Positions 32,742 to 43,876 of a stretch of 64,000 bases of DNA are shown here, in pieces. The notes under the pieces were generated by a model, which was not told the DNA's origin, did no database searches, and was given only the letters and a program-made list of their open reading frames with translations. Both the position numbers and the translations under genes were made by a program. Origin of the DNA: Brachypterus glaber (taxonomy: Eukaryota; Arthropoda; Insecta; Coleoptera; Kateretidae); NCBI GenBank assembly GCA_958510825.1, contig OY294048.1, positions 26,856,680 through 26,920,679 on the forward strand, read 5' to 3'. How positions within the stretch are numbered: the stretch's first letter is position 1; each line of letters opens with the position of its first letter.

Positions 32742-32893
32742 GCCATTAAGATATAAAGAACTTTCACTTTCGGACCGTGTTAATGGATTTTCACTTTCCG
32801 ACGTTTCGTCTCTTACTACTAGAGACATCTTCAGGGATTAATCTGAAAATTCATTAACACGGTCTAAACCCGAAAGTGAAAGTTCTTTATATA
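32742..32893. mobile_element. Foldback fragment with PLE-type hammerhead-like sequence
   Basis: ATATAAAGAACTTTCACTTT (32752) pairs with AAAGTGAAAGTTCTTTATAT (32873), and ACCGTGTTAATGG pairs with CATTAACACGGT. Between them is the sequence annotated next. Comparable ends (CGACGTTTCG...CATCTTCAGG) are typical of Penelope-like elements and related repeats in animals. Confidence 0.6.
32799..32840 (-). ncRNA. Hammerhead-ribozyme-like motif, degenerate core
   Basis: Minus strand: CTGAAGATGTCTC, a 9-base loop TAGTAGTAA, then GAGACGAAACGTCGG. The hammerhead core needs CUGAUGA and GAAA around stem II. Here stem II (GTCTC/GAGAC) is perfect and GAAAC is present, but the core reads CTGAAGA instead of CTGATGA. 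That base change would be expected to abolish or cripple cleavage. It is probably a relic of a retroelement terminal ribozyme. Confidence 0.5.
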
Positions 32894-33079
32894 TTTTAAA
32901 TAATTAAAATTACCTACAGAATCTGATATGTTTTTTTGGCCCACCCTGTATATAAATACTTTAAGGCATGCTATAATATATATTATATCTTATTTGATAT
33001 CTCTTGTAGATTTAATGGTATAAAAATCTCATTTTTGAAAAATTTGGACTTATCACCTTTTGATCCTACATGCCTCATA

Positions 33080-34032
33080 TTATAGACGAGTCGTACTAAC
33101 TTCTAAGGGTATAATTTCCGATGAATTAATAATTTTTGTACAATTTTTGCATAATAATTGTAGTAACGGATTTTTAAGTTCAGTGACTCCGACAGTGGAT
33201 TAAGCGACTAACCGTGCGTCATGGCCGATACTACTTCTTTGCTGGACTCCCTCTTTTTGCAAATCTCGTTCCTCGGCTAGCAAATTAGGCTTATTCAGCA
33301 AATAGGGATTATGTAAACGTGTAGCAAAAAAATGTGCTGTGCCAAATATAAATGTGCAGTGGAAAATTTGGATTTGTGCAGTATAAAATAAATACACCTA
33401 ATAAAAAATTTACAAAAATAGTAAAAAATAATGTTTAAATTTTTGTGCCTTTCGTATGTTTTTGCCTTTTTTCAAAGATTTTTAAATTCTTAAAAAACTC
33501 AAAAATATTTTCATGTTGGGAATTATTGTAGGTTTTATCTGTTAGTATTTAGTATTTTATTTATACTCGTTTAGGGACCTTTTATAAGGTATTTTACACC
33601 ACAGAGTGTTAAGTTATACACATTATTTATATAGAATAGAGCTCCAGCTTTATAATCTTGATTATCAAATTTTCAAAGCTTCAAACTGCTCCTATATAGT
33701 CTTCCAAACTCTTAGCATATATGCTGCATCATTTTTATTATAATATATAAAATATACTATGTAAACTAAATAAAATACGAAAAAAAAAAAATAATAAAAA
33801 TAATTGTCTATTGACTTTGACAGCAAACCAAATGCCTATTTGAACAAAAATCAACTAGAATTTATAGATTTTCATTTTAAAGTATTTTGACCTTGAAGTG
33901 CAAAAACAACTTAAAAAATATCCCAAACTGTAGTACTATTTCGTTAAATTATCAAAAATTAACAAATTTTTGTGTTTGAACTTCAAAAACACGAAAATTT
34001 TGCATGCGGCGTATCTCGTTTGTATTACAATA
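33080..34032. other. Intergenic; unassigned GC-richer patch at 33185-33330
   Basis: A reverse-strand frame (33200-33397, 65 codons, containing NLLAEERDLQKEGVQQRSSI) lies in a patch richer in G+C than its surroundings. I recognise no family and see no flanking splice sites. The remaining sequence is AT-rich noise. Confidence 0.35.
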
Positions 34033-34297
34033 CATGTTTGTTTACCCTCGTACTATTCTACTTAATTAAGCATCTCCTAAGTCCAGGACTTGTGTGGGCT
34101 AGTAGTAGAGGGAACTACCGGCTTATACTGACTTTAGAACGAGTTTTTATAGGGAGTGTCCGCTTTACTTACACCTTCGCCAAACTTTAATTATTTACTG
34201 AAAAAGGCAAATCGGCGCCAGTGAGAATCGAACTCACGCTAGTTGGCTAGTAGACTTGTCATGTACAGATGCGGTAGACCACTATACCAATCCTCCC
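34033..34297 (-). mobile_element. tRNA-derived SINE, head type ii
   Basis: Minus-strand head GGGAGGATTGGTATAGTGGT (A box TGGTATAGTGG), B box GTTCGATTC within GTGAGTTCGATTCTCACTGG, then CGCCGATTTGCC and the same body and tail as the copy at 26226-26480. The head differs from that copy outside the boxes, so it derives from another tRNA or a replaced head. Confidence 0.88.
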
Positions 34298-34651
34298 ATG
34301 AATCATTTGACATTTGGCAAAAAGGAAAGATAAACAATTATTATGGACTATGTACTAATTTGGTTTGGTTTGTTAAATTGTGCAGTGGAAAAAAGCTTGA
34401 AATAACCCTTGCTAGCAGAAGTTTTATCGGGCCTTAGCACACAAATAACTATATTCCCTTATCGTATTATGAACGATAGCTATGAATCATAGAAAAAAGC
34501 ACGATTTGCCTTTTGGGAACAATTGAACAGATATTAGTGACCACATCAATAAATTTCACCTTGCTTTTACATCTATTTAACGTTTTATTTAAATATTGAC
34601 AACATACACTATTCACTGTTTCATTTTTCATTTGATTTTAACGATAGATTA

Positions 34652-36170
34652 GAGCACTAGATAGGTAGGTTTGTTAGGGTAGGTGGGTAGTTTGAGTGGT
34701 TCCTCAGGAGAGTACCGACATAGCCAGAATTTCATTTTAGACCGCAAGAAATTTTCCTAGAAACTAAACATGTCGTTGCTACTGCAAAAACATTGTTGAA
34801 ATCAAGTCTGTTATACACCAAACATTTGCGGTAACTATTGACATTAAAATTGTTTGACATCAACTATGACAGTTTCAATATTTTTATCCATATGTTCTAA
34901 CATAATAAATAGTTATTTATGGTACTAGTGGGTAAAGTAAGGGCAATATCGGTTTACTCATGAGTGCCATACAAGGTTTTAGCCAATAAATAGAAATTCA
35001 TATTTTTATTAAAGATTTTAATGACATATACAAGAAAATAGAGTGACAGTTGAGTGGGTAAAATAAATAATTATCCACTCAATAAAGTAAAAGCCACGCG
35101 GGGGTTATTATTGAGTTTATCTATTTAAAATAAAGCTGGTAATTGTCTCATTATCTGTATGTATTGGATAAATAGTTATTTTAGGGTGTTTTGTTCATAA
35201 ATTGTATAGAAGATACTGTGAATTATGTTTACAAACGGTTCTGTTTAAAATTATAGTTTTAAAATATTTAACTTATTCTCACGTGAGTAGTAATCTTTTT
35301 TTATTTCTTTACTAAATAGAAACAGTATTTTAATAAAAGTCGCAAATTTGTTAGTAACGAATATATTATCTTAGCATTCATACACTGATGATTTAAAACT
35401 TTGTTTTAAATCTTTCAGAAGATAAATCTCTTGATGCAGTTTTAGGTAATTTGGTAGATCGTTTATATTAATTTAATTCATACCTTATTATTAACCAGGC
35501 TATGATTTCAGCAAATATATCTTTTCCCTATTGAAAATGATGGGTCTGTGCGGGTATAAATGGTGCATAAATCGGACTTGAGCGGATGAAAGTCACCCGC
35601 TCAAGTCCGGTTTGTGCACCACTTATACCCGCGCAGACCCGTCATTTTCAATAGGGTTAGTTTAGAAAAAAATAATACCTTTTTTTACCTAAAACAAATA
35701 CATAAGTTTAATCAAGTTTAATTTTTAAAGCAAAGCAACGTACTACTATCAAAATGCACTATTGATTAGCTCTGTACACGGAAAATATAAAATTACACCA
35801 TTCGTCTTTTTAAATTATAGTTATCCGCATGAAACAAAGCCTCCGACAAAAGGGGGAGGCATCATTCGCGCTCTCTTCTTTCCGTCAAAAGCGTTAAAAG
35901 GCGTGCGTGCCTACAACGGGCCTCTCACTTGCACACACATTCCTTACATATTTCCCGTAGCCACAGATCCGTGCGTCAAAGTATATTTACTGTTATTGTC
36001 AAACTTTCATGAAAAATATAATAAAAATAAAAATGGAAAATTATTTTGTTTAAATTATCCTCTTGATGACGCACTTCAGTCCGCCATTTTCAGTCTGAAA
36101 TTTCGTGTATGTCGGTACTCTCTTTTGTGTAGTGTGTACCTACTCTAACAAGTCTGCCTATCCAGTGCTC
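34652..36170. mobile_element. Long member (~1.5 kb) of the GAGCACTGGATAGGCAGG TIR family
   Basis: The left end GAGCACTAGATAGGTAGG...AGAGTACCGACATAGCC...AATTTCATTTTAGACCG and the right end (reverse complement GAGCACTGGATAGGCAGACT...GAGAGTACCGACATACACG) match over ~100 bp. TA flanks both ends, and ACGATAGAT also occurs just outside on each side. Nested inside is the hairpin MITE at 35526-35656. The 128-codon frame at 35762-36148 runs into the right TIR and has no domain, so I do not call a protein. Confidence 0.75.
35526..35656. mobile_element. 131-bp hairpin MITE with TT/TT flanks
   Basis: CCCTATTGAAAATGATGGGT...ATGGTGCATAAATCGGAC...TTGAGCGG folds onto its complement almost completely. The flanking dinucleotides are TT and TT. 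The same family is found at 41112-41242 and, internally deleted, at 6253-6315. Confidence 0.85.
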
Positions 36171-37158
36171 TACGATAGATATATACCGGATATCCCATAT
36201 AAAAGGTACAACCGTTAATAATTTTTAAACTAAATGTTTTTAGAGAAAATCCTCGGACAGATCGATTTTTGTTTCAAGGAGGACATCTTTTGATGATATC
36301 TCCACCACCTCCCACTTACCCCTCTATACTATGGGGCATTTGACCCATAAACATGAACTTAATTCGATTTTATGAAATTAGGATTTTCTAGGAAATGATT
36401 ATTGCTTGTGGTAGTCTATTAGATGGGGGACAATTGGCCGCTATTTTGAATTTTTTGGGGTATCTTCGCTTACACAGTTATTTTTTTAATTGTTGTACCT
36501 AACTGGCATGTTTAGCATGGACTCTTTTTTTTTAACATATATTGAAAGGTTTTTGTTATACTTCAGGGTACGTCCAGGTAATTATTTTAGTATAACATGA
36601 AAGACTAACTATTCTAGTTTATATATATAAAAAAATTACCTGCAGAAAACCGCAGTTTAACTTTTAGCGAAAATCCTTGGAACCCCATTTTTACAAAGTA
36701 ATTATGAAAAATAAACAAGAAGGTTACTCCTGCCGGCTTGTCGGCGTGGCTAGAATTTTTTAAATAATAAATTTAGTTTTAGCGAGACAATAAACCCCCC
36801 TAACCCGATATACAAAAAAATATGAACAATTAAAAAGGGGGGCCCGCCCCTTAGCGGTGGGGCTAGAATTTTTTTAAAATTTTTATTATTATTCTCAGGC
36901 TATTTTAAAACAAAAAATAGCATAAAATAATCAAGTTCAACTTTTTGGGTCAAATACCCAATAGTGCACCGTGGGGAGGCACCAACTTTGAAATCCTAAA
37001 TGGCACAATATATTGAGTGATACCTTGTTTTAAAGATATTTAAATTATCTATTCAATGGTGTATTGTTTCTGAAAATCAGTCCAGTTGTTCTTAAGATAT
37101 TTAACCGTAAAGTTTTCAAAAATACTCCATTTTTTTTTAAGTTTACCCATAACTTTCC
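36171..37158. other. Intergenic; weak ~120-bp repeat near 36735-36890
   Basis: The words GCGTGGCTAGAATTTTTTAA (36745) and CGGTGGGGCTAGAATTTTTT (36860) suggest two degenerate units. No coding sequence or RNA gene was found. Confidence 0.4.
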
Positions 37159-37162
37159 TTAA

Positions 37163-38126
37163 CCCGGCGTCTGACAGGTGGTTTAGTTTTACAAGTAACG
37201 ACAGGTGGGGTGTAATAAACCCCAACAATAAATGGGACCTTTTTGCTTTATTTAATAAATTTTATATAAAATGTAGTAAAATATTCGAGTTATACAATAT
37301 ACAATATACCTAAAAATAATTTTAAAAATCTTAAATACATATATGTTTATTTTTAATCGGTTAACAAAAATAAATCAAATTTAAAAAAAAAATAGGAAAG
37401 CTTTTTGTTCCCTATTAACTAAAAAAAAAAATAACGTTTAAAATTGCCAAACAAAGATCTAAATGAATAACATAAATTATAAAGTTTTAAATATTATAGG
37501 TAGTGTTCAAAATAAATTACTTTAAGTAATCGTAATATGACTGAAAAATACAGGAGAAACAGGAAGATAATAGTATATTACGCACCGAGTACGCGAACCT
37601 AGTTTTCAGTGCAAGAGAGTGCTTATTTTTTTATGAGACGCAGCCGAGTAAAAAATCTTTCGAAGTCCACCGAAATAGTTTGCGTCGAGGTCGGTATATT
37701 ATTTTTTCTACGACCTAAACATCCAAAAGACGCAAAAATTGTCTTAAAATATTAATTTGTCAATTTAAGGTTATGTGTTTCACGTTTACTCATTTTCTGA
37801 CAGCAGATGTAAAAAATCAACTAATTTTCACTTTTCAACCATTGTCATAGGCAACGGGTGGAAAATAGGCACTAACTACTAGCTAGGTTGTAGGAAAATA
37901 AATATTACTTATTATGACACGTGGGGTGTCAGAAACCCCAGGCGACTTCAAAAAGACGTGGCCTCTAATGCTTCAATATTTATACTGCCGTTCATGCTAC
38001 ACTGTGCAAATTAAAAAGCGATTGAAAGGTACTGAGGCGCTGTCTTCGCTTGGCGCGAAAATAAAATAGTTACGGAGTAATATTTGGACTCTGGGGTTTG
38101 TGACACCCCACGTGTCAGACGCCGGG
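37163..38126. mobile_element. piggyBac-like nonautonomous element (964 bp) with TTAA duplication
   Basis: TTAA (37159-37162) followed by CCCGGCGTCTGACAGGTGG, and CACGTGTCAGACGCCGGG followed by TTAA (38127-38130). This is the piggyBac signature of CCC...GGG ends at duplicated TTAA. Subterminal copies of GTGGGGTGTnAnAAACCCC occur at both sides (37204, 37920, 38092). A foreign dispersed repeat (37568-37900) is nested inside. Frames in the ends are TIR products. Confidence 0.85.
37568..37900 (+). repeat. Dispersed nested-hairpin repeat, copy B
   Basis: It has the same order of words as copy A at 24771-25090: TAGTATATTACGCACCGAGT, GCGAACCTAG, a GACGCAGCCGAG loop, TTTGCGTCGAGG, TTCTGACAGCAG and GGCAACGG. 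It lies inside the piggyBac-like element. The inner stem arms have changed in sequence relative to copy A. Confidence 0.7.
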
Positions 38127-38130
38127 TTAA

Positions 38131-39291
38131 TAACTTTAAAATTTAATATTAAAAAAAAATTAACCTGACCAAGGATTTTTTCTAAAAATGTTAAATTATA
38201 TATTGCATTCTCTCTCGATATACTTCCCAAACAGTAATTGCTTTGATCTCGTGTGCGTACTTTATTTTCTATACCTACTCTAAAAAAGTGGCGCCCCCTT
38301 TAACTTTTTTGTTTATAAATATTTTTTTTTAACTGGTAAGAATATTTATATCAAATTAATCTTTTCTATATTTTTTTTTTTTTAATTCATTCTTTTCAAA
38401 ATGCTACTTATTAATAATTTTTACTGAAAAAATCACGTTAATCCGATATTTTCGATTTTTTTAGAAGTCTAACCTTCATAACTTTTTTGATGTTTGGTGG
38501 ATTATTTTCAAATCAATTTTTCCTGAAATTTTCGATCGATTGAATAATTATTTCTTGAGTTGCCTTGTTTACAACACATTGTAAAATTGGATAGACGAAC
38601 AGACATTTTTAGTTTCTTATTTTTTCATAAAACTAATTTGCATCCAAGAATTTTTTGTCTAGGACGTTTTTTTTTGGCGATTTTCGAAAATTCCAAACTA
38701 CCGTATTAAACTTTTCTAGAGCTTGCGAGCTGTGAAGATCTTCTACTCGAGTATAATAATTTTAATTTTAATAAAGTATTACTTTAAATTAAATATACAG
38801 TTAATATATTATTTTATCTTACTTCCTGTATGCAATATGTTGAGGTGAGTAAATCTGACAACATTGTGCATAGTTAGATAAATTCTTACACAACTTCTGA
38901 CCCACTTCTCTTCTTGACTTGCGGAGGTATGCATTTGCAACATAAATTGACAAGCCCCTTACGGCCTCGTCTCAGAAATGTACAAGCAAAAACAAGTTAA
39001 TTACACTGGTCAACAAAAACGGCATACCTTCCCATAAAATATTTTATGATGATATCACATAGTGATATCATTTTCGATGTATTTTTTTACGTTGAACACA
39101 AATCCGTTTTTAGTCATCAATTAGGTAACGTTTCATAGGCATTTGACACTTAATACAAAATATTTTTTCAAGTTTCAAAATGAAAATTTTCGTTAGATTA
39201 ATATATATTACTTAGTTTAGATGTGCTTTTTAAACGCAGATTTCTAATGTAACCTTGTTTTAGCGATATCTCTAACGCGCGCTAATTACGC
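38131..39291. other. Intergenic with an inverted copy of dispersed family F (38480-38765)
   Basis: 38480-38765 carries, inverted, the family described at 17280-17530 (CGATCGATTGAATAATTATT, CAAGAATTTTTTGTCTAGGA, AGAGCTTGCGAGCTGTGAAG). Elsewhere there is only AT-rich sequence and a short palindrome GATATCACATAGTGATATC near 39052. Confidence 0.55.
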
Positions 39292-40020
39292 ATACAAATT
39301 AAGTTTTAGTGATTTGCCAACGCAATCCAAGTGTTAATCCCGGCAGTAGGAGACCTACACTTAAAACCATTAACAGTAGAGTCTAAGGTTCGGTTTCAGA
39401 AGATAATGGACTTTTTTCTTTAGAAATGACCATAGCAGACTTAATAAAACTTTATTTTATACTGTTTTAGAATATTCTATACGTATTAATTTTGGTCAGA
39501 GATTTTAAATTCGTTCATATAAATAGTCTATGAATTCTCAATTCAGAACAAATAGTTGCAGATGTATTTGGTAGGTTATTTTCTAAGAAAAATGTAGTGC
39601 AGTGTATTAAATATCTGTCACGATGTGTCAGAACCATAGATAATGTGTCAGAATAATTCAGTAATAAGTAAGTGTTTGACGAATAATTATAATTTGTCAT
39701 TAATCGATACACTAATATGCATGTTTTTTGAGAAAATAAGATGCAAAAAACCTCAGTGATACTTTTTTCCGAAATGGAAATCAATAGACCGTTTCTGTGA
39801 ATGGATTAAATTCTCTGAACAAAATTTATATAGAATAAACTAAAACAGTATAAATTGAAGAACTATTAAGTCGACTGTGGTCATTTCTGATGAAAAAAGT
39901 CCATTATCTTCCGAAACCGAGCACTGCAGATTTAACTGTCAATGATTTTATGTGTAGACTTCCTACTAACAGGATTAACTGTTGGTTTGTGTTGGCAAGT
40001 CACTAAAACTTAATTTGTAT
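39292..40020. mobile_element. Foldback element with ~230-bp arms
   Basis: ATACAAATTAAGTTTTAGTG at the left pairs with CACTAAAACTTAATTTGTAT at the right. The arms continue with TTAATCCCGGCAGTAGGAGA...CGGTTTCAGAAGATAATGGA and their complements. The ~260-bp centre has an 89-codon reverse frame (39515-39784) with no domain I recognise. Confidence 0.8.
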
Positions 40021-40241
40021 TCAAGATTCAAAAAAGTGATTCTTTTTAAATCATAATTTTTAAATAAAGTATTTTAGTTAATATTAATTTTTTCACTATT
40101 TTCCATAGCTCAATTAAATTGCTATTTTATGCAGATTAATTATAATTATTTGAAAATCAATTTGAATTCAGATGTATCTTTTTTTAGAAACTGTGAAAAG
40201 CTTAGACCCTTGTTTTCGGTTTTAGGAAATTACATTACATT

Positions 40242-40835
40242 TTGTTTAACCTCGTATTCTACTTAATTAAGCATCCCAAAAATGGGAGGCATAGCGTAGT
40301 GGTTAGCGCGTATGCATAGCAAGTCTACTATCGTGAGTTCGATTCTCACTGGCGCCGATTTGCCTTTTTCAGTTAATTAATAATTGAAATTTGGCGAAGG
40401 CGATAAGTGAAACGGACACTCCCTAGAAACTGGTTCGAAAGTCAGTATAAGCCGGTGGTTCCCTCTACTACTAGCCCACACAAGTCCTGGACTTAGGGGA
40501 TGCTTAATTAAGTAGAATAGTACGAGGTTAAAACAAACAAAACAAAAAAAAGTCCAGGACTTGTGTGGGCTAGTAGTAGAGGGAACCACCGGCTTTAATT
40601 GACTTTCGAACCAATTTATAGGGAGTGTCCGCTTATTTGGGGCTCTCCATGCTGCTGTATAATTATTCAAATAAATAAATATAACTGAAATATAAATATA
40701 ACTTACGCCTTCGCCAAATTTCAATCATTAATTAACTGAAAAAGGCAAATCGACGCCAGTGAGAATCGAACTCACGCTATTTTGGGTAGTAAACTCGTCA
40801 AGTACGACGCGGTAGTCCACTACACCAATCCTCCC
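40242..40835 (-). mobile_element. tRNA-derived SINE (head type ii), split by a second SINE
   Basis: The tail part lies at 40242-40277 and the body and head at 40551-40835, with an extra ~65-bp insert near 40635-40700. Minus-strand head GGGAGGATTGGTGTAGTGGA, B box GTTCGATTC. It is interrupted after GCATCCC by a plus-strand SINE (40284-40550). The frame at 40377-40724 is a SINE read-through, not a gene. Confidence 0.85.
40284..40550 (+). mobile_element. Full-length tRNA-derived SINE, head type iii
   Basis: Head GGGAGGCATAGCGTAGTGGT (A box TAGCGTAGTGG), B box GTTCGATTC, then CACTGGCGCCGATTTGCC, the body and a tail ...TACGAGGTTAAAACAAACAA. It is the youngest-looking, full-length copy. It lies head to head inside another SINE, which makes the pair an inverted repeat. 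Confidence 0.9.
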
Positions 40836-41111
40836 AATTACTGCTGTATGCTGGCTCGTTGTATGAATTCTTAGCTGAAGCTGATACATTTTTTTAACTT
40901 TCATGGAAAAAGACTTAAATTATAAATAAAGGAGGATATCGGTTTTTGGGCCATCTGCGATCGTTCATAAGATTTTCCACATACACGGGTCTTTAAAAAA
41001 AAATTTTTAACTTCCAAACCATTCCGGAACACCATCAAAATAGCTCCCTAATAGGTGAATTTTGGTGACATTTGATGACTTTTTCAAAAAGAAGAAACCA
41101 ATCTGACAACA
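40836..41111. other. Short intergenic spacer
   Basis: No feature that I can support. Confidence 0.4.
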
Positions 41112-41242
41112 CCCTATTGAAAATGACGGGTCTGCGCGGGTATAAATGTTGCATAGACCGGACTTGAGCGGGTGAATTTCATCCGCTCAAGTCCGGTTTA
41201 TGCACCATTTATATCCGTCCAGACCCGACATTTTCAGCAGGG
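41112..41242. mobile_element. 131-bp hairpin MITE with CA/CA flanks
   Basis: CCCTATTGAAAATGACGGGT...GCATAGACCGGACTTGAGCG folds onto CCGCTCAAGTCCGGTTTATG...GACATTTTCAGCAGGG. The flanking dinucleotides are CA and CA. Same family as 35526-35656. Confidence 0.85.
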
Positions 41243-41661
41243 CAGGGCTTACATTATTACGTAATAAACTAGGTATACCTAGTCATTTTTAAAATTGTTA
41301 AATAAAATATATAGAAATAAACTGATTCAAATAATTTATTATGTATTATACTACATATGTACAGGTTACAAGATAAAAGAGTTATTTAATAAGGAAAAGA
41401 TGCACCGACTGAATAAAATAGATCAAAATAGATCACAGATTATAAAGAAACTACATGGTATGATTGTATATAACACTGATCTATTCTTTTTCTGAGAGAA
41501 CAATTATAATGGACTGGTTTGGAATAGATTTGTTGCACTAAAAATTATTTGTAATATTATCAGGGGTAATATCATAAGTAATACTAGGTTAGGTATCAGT
41601 GGTTTTTTACATAAATTTTACTAATATTAATCCCAATGATGAAAATGCAACGACTGCTTTA

Positions 41662-41705
41662 GGGAACGTTCAAGTATTACGTAACGCAAATTTTGATCAT
41701 TTTGG
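41662..41705. mobile_element. Harbinger-type MITE end fragment
   Basis: GGGAACGTTCAAGTATTACG...CAAATTTTGATCATTTTGGA, preceded by TTA, matches the left end of the copy at 19898. The other end is missing. Confidence 0.7.
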
Positions 41706-43244
41706 ACTTTTGATATGAGAAGGAAAATTATGTAGTGTATACTCTTAATTTCTTTAGAGAAAACGTTTTCTCTCAGATTGGAGAAAGAAAATTAAAACCT
41801 AGCATTACCAATTAGTATATACATGCTCTAAAGGTGATATTATGCATGCTGGAAATGTGGGAAAAGAAGAACAAGGACTTTTTTTAGGACCTGGTTCTAC
41901 CCAAGGTACTTCTCTCTCTACACTCTAAATTTGTCCGTCAATCTTACAGTAGTTTTAACTGTAATAGTTAAAGCAAATTTACAATGTCAGAATCTGAATT
42001 TACAATATTTATTAAATTAACCTCAATATTACTGGGTTTAGTAAAATCTCAGCTCTTTTCCTGTCGGTACAATAATTTTGCATTAAAATTCATGCATGTG
42101 GCCCAAAAACCCGGCACTTTTACAATATTGATTGAAAATTACCATAATAATAGCTTACATTCTACAAAAGATAGCAGTAAAATTACCAAAATAAAAATTC
42201 ACATTTTTACAGATAACTGTGAATTTACAGTAATGATTTAAATTTGCCACTTTATTTGCTGGAAACATATGACCTACTTTATTTGCTGTAAAATTACCAT
42301 ATTTACATTTACAGTGTATATGAAGATTTATAAAAAATGTTTTGTTTGTTTTGAGCTGGCTTTGCAGTACTCTTTTTGTTATTTAATGTACTCATCGCAT
42401 CCAAAACACATTTATTGGTGCCGTTTTATCAAAAAATTTACTTGACAAATAGTTTTCATTTAAGTCATGTTTTTCTTTTAACAATTACTACTAAATAAGC
42501 AGTTTAAATTAATTCATTCATTTTAAACCTAAAAACAAACACTTTTGATGTGGCCCTAAAACGATATCCTCCTTTGGATTTGTCGACCCCAAAAACCCCC
42601 AAAATAAAATAATTGAATTTAATAAAAACATTTTTGTCATTCTAAAAACAACCAGATGTAATGAAGCGTTTCTGTCTGTATATTTGTCATCGGTAGACAT
42701 GCAAGTAACTTGTGTTATTACATATATCGGCGGACTTTTTCTAAAGGACCCATCCCAAAGGATTGGGATATCTCGAAAACAAAGAAAAATATCGATATTT
42801 GATTTATCAAGAAGAAAAAACTATGAAAAAAAACCTCCTGAACCTACGTTAGCATTAGGGTATAGTGGAAAAGGTCTTTTTTTGAAATAAAAAATGCTTG
42901 GGTCAGGAAACACCATGGTAGTACCTTGGTAGTACTATCGCGGCCAATAAACTTCGCTACATTAAAATATTATACATATTAAAACCAACTTTAAAATTTT
43001 ATAGACATCTGATATTTTTAAAAATTTAAATAGTTTTGACAGGAATTCTCAAATTGACATTAATAATAAATATTAATTAATTAATTTCTGTAGAAACCGT
43101 CGTAAATCTGTTGCTGTAACAAGTAACCAAAGTATAATTACTTAGCAGTAACTAAATAGTTGTTTATTTATTCAAAATAACAGTATGCCTAACCTTACTT
43201 TTAAAAAATGACATTTTGTCTAACTCTATTTTTTAATAGTAGTT
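41706..43244. other. Intergenic, AT-rich, no gene
   Basis: The 85-codon frame at 41984-42241 (with FTIFIKLTSILLGLVKSQLF) has no domain. Nearby copies of TTTACAGT-like words suggest decayed repeat. Around 42570 a fragment of the GACCCCAAAAACCCC family occurs. The frame at 42684-42890 resembles non-coding repeat. Confidence 0.4.
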
Positions 43245-43385
43245 TTCGTAACGAGTAAGCGACTTTAGTCCTTAGTGCACGAGAATGAAGTTTTTTTGAC
43301 GACGCGAAGCTAAGTCAAAAAATCATTCGAGTGCACTAAGGATTTGTCGCAAACGAGTTGTGAACAACATTTTTCGTTCGATCTA
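43245..43385. repeat. Nested hairpin, architecture like repeats A and B
   Basis: GTCCTTAGTGCACGAGAATGA pairs with TCATTCGAGTGCACTAAGGA around TTTTTTTGACGACGCGAAGC...AAGTCAAAAAA. Outer words are AACGAGTAAGCGAC and GTCGCAAACGAGTT. The layout (outer pair, inner GTGCA stem, CGC-rich loop) parallels 24771-25090 and 37568-37900, but the sequence is largely different. Confidence 0.65.
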
Positions 43386-43514
43386 CAGTCTAGACTCTTA
43401 AAAAATGTTTATTTTAAAGAATTACCTGTGTTTAATTTTGACATTTCAATATTTTATAAACGTCAAATCACTTTTGTCAAAATGAATGCTATGTATAATC
43501 GTTTGGATAAATGA

Positions 43515-43652
43515 GTGTGCATAGTTGTCATTTCATTCAAATATGCACTATGTACTCGTGCGATAGAAAAATATCCCAAAGAGGATATATTTCTATCGCA
43601 CGAGTCTATAGTGCATATTTGAATGAAATTTGAATGAAATGACAACTATGCA
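43515..43652. mobile_element. Palindromic MITE, arms ~52-64 bp
   Basis: GCATAGTTGTCATTTCATTC...ATATGCACTATGTACTCGTG...CGATAGAAAAATATCC pairs with the complement after the AAAG loop. The second arm has an extra TTTGAATGAAA. The frame on the minus strand is an arm product. Confidence 0.8.
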
Positions 43653-43876
43653 ATCTTATGGGAAATAAAACTTTGAACTCCTTAGTAATGAAATATATAA
43701 TTTATGAAAATTATAATTTTCATTTAAAAAAGATTATTTGATGCATAAAAATTTCCAGTCTCGGAATTATCAGAGGAAAATTTGTCTTGTTTATAGCCTG
43801 TACCGCATCTCGTAAAGGGTGTTCTTTAAATAATTAAGTAACTATTCACTTCCTTCTTTCCGAGCCTGCACGCTTT

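Larger units (their letters stand above)
31713..32950. mobile_element. Mariner-like nonautonomous element with CAGGGTGGGCC ends
   Basis: TACAGGGTGGGCCAAAAAAA at the left and TTTTTTTGGCCCACCCTGTA at the right are near-perfect inverted copies, continuing with inverted AAGATTCTGTAAATAAT / TACCTACAGAATCTGAT. TA at both outer edges and CAGGGTG starts are usual for Tc1/mariner. It contains the foldback at 32742-32893. Confidence 0.7.
31092..33079. mobile_element. TIR element (~2 kb) hosting a nested mariner-like element
   Basis: TATGAGGCATGTAGGATCAA and the following AAGT are mirrored by ACTTATCACCTTTTGATCCT / ACATGCCTCATA at 33045-33079. A second inverted partner (ACTTATCACATTTTGATCCT) lies at 31258. 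A complete second TIR element (31713-32950) is nested inside. No transposase frame remains. Confidence 0.6.

Noticed and set aside
35762..36148. 128-codon frame
   Set aside because: It lies inside a TIR element, ends in the TIR itself and has no recognisable domain.
39515..39784. 89-codon reverse frame in the centre of a foldback
   Set aside because: No domain, no splice or start context; could be a relic, but I cannot support it.
40377..40724. 115-codon reverse frame with SPGLVWASSRGN
   Set aside because: The same peptide arises at 33972-34190. It is the SINE body read in one frame.
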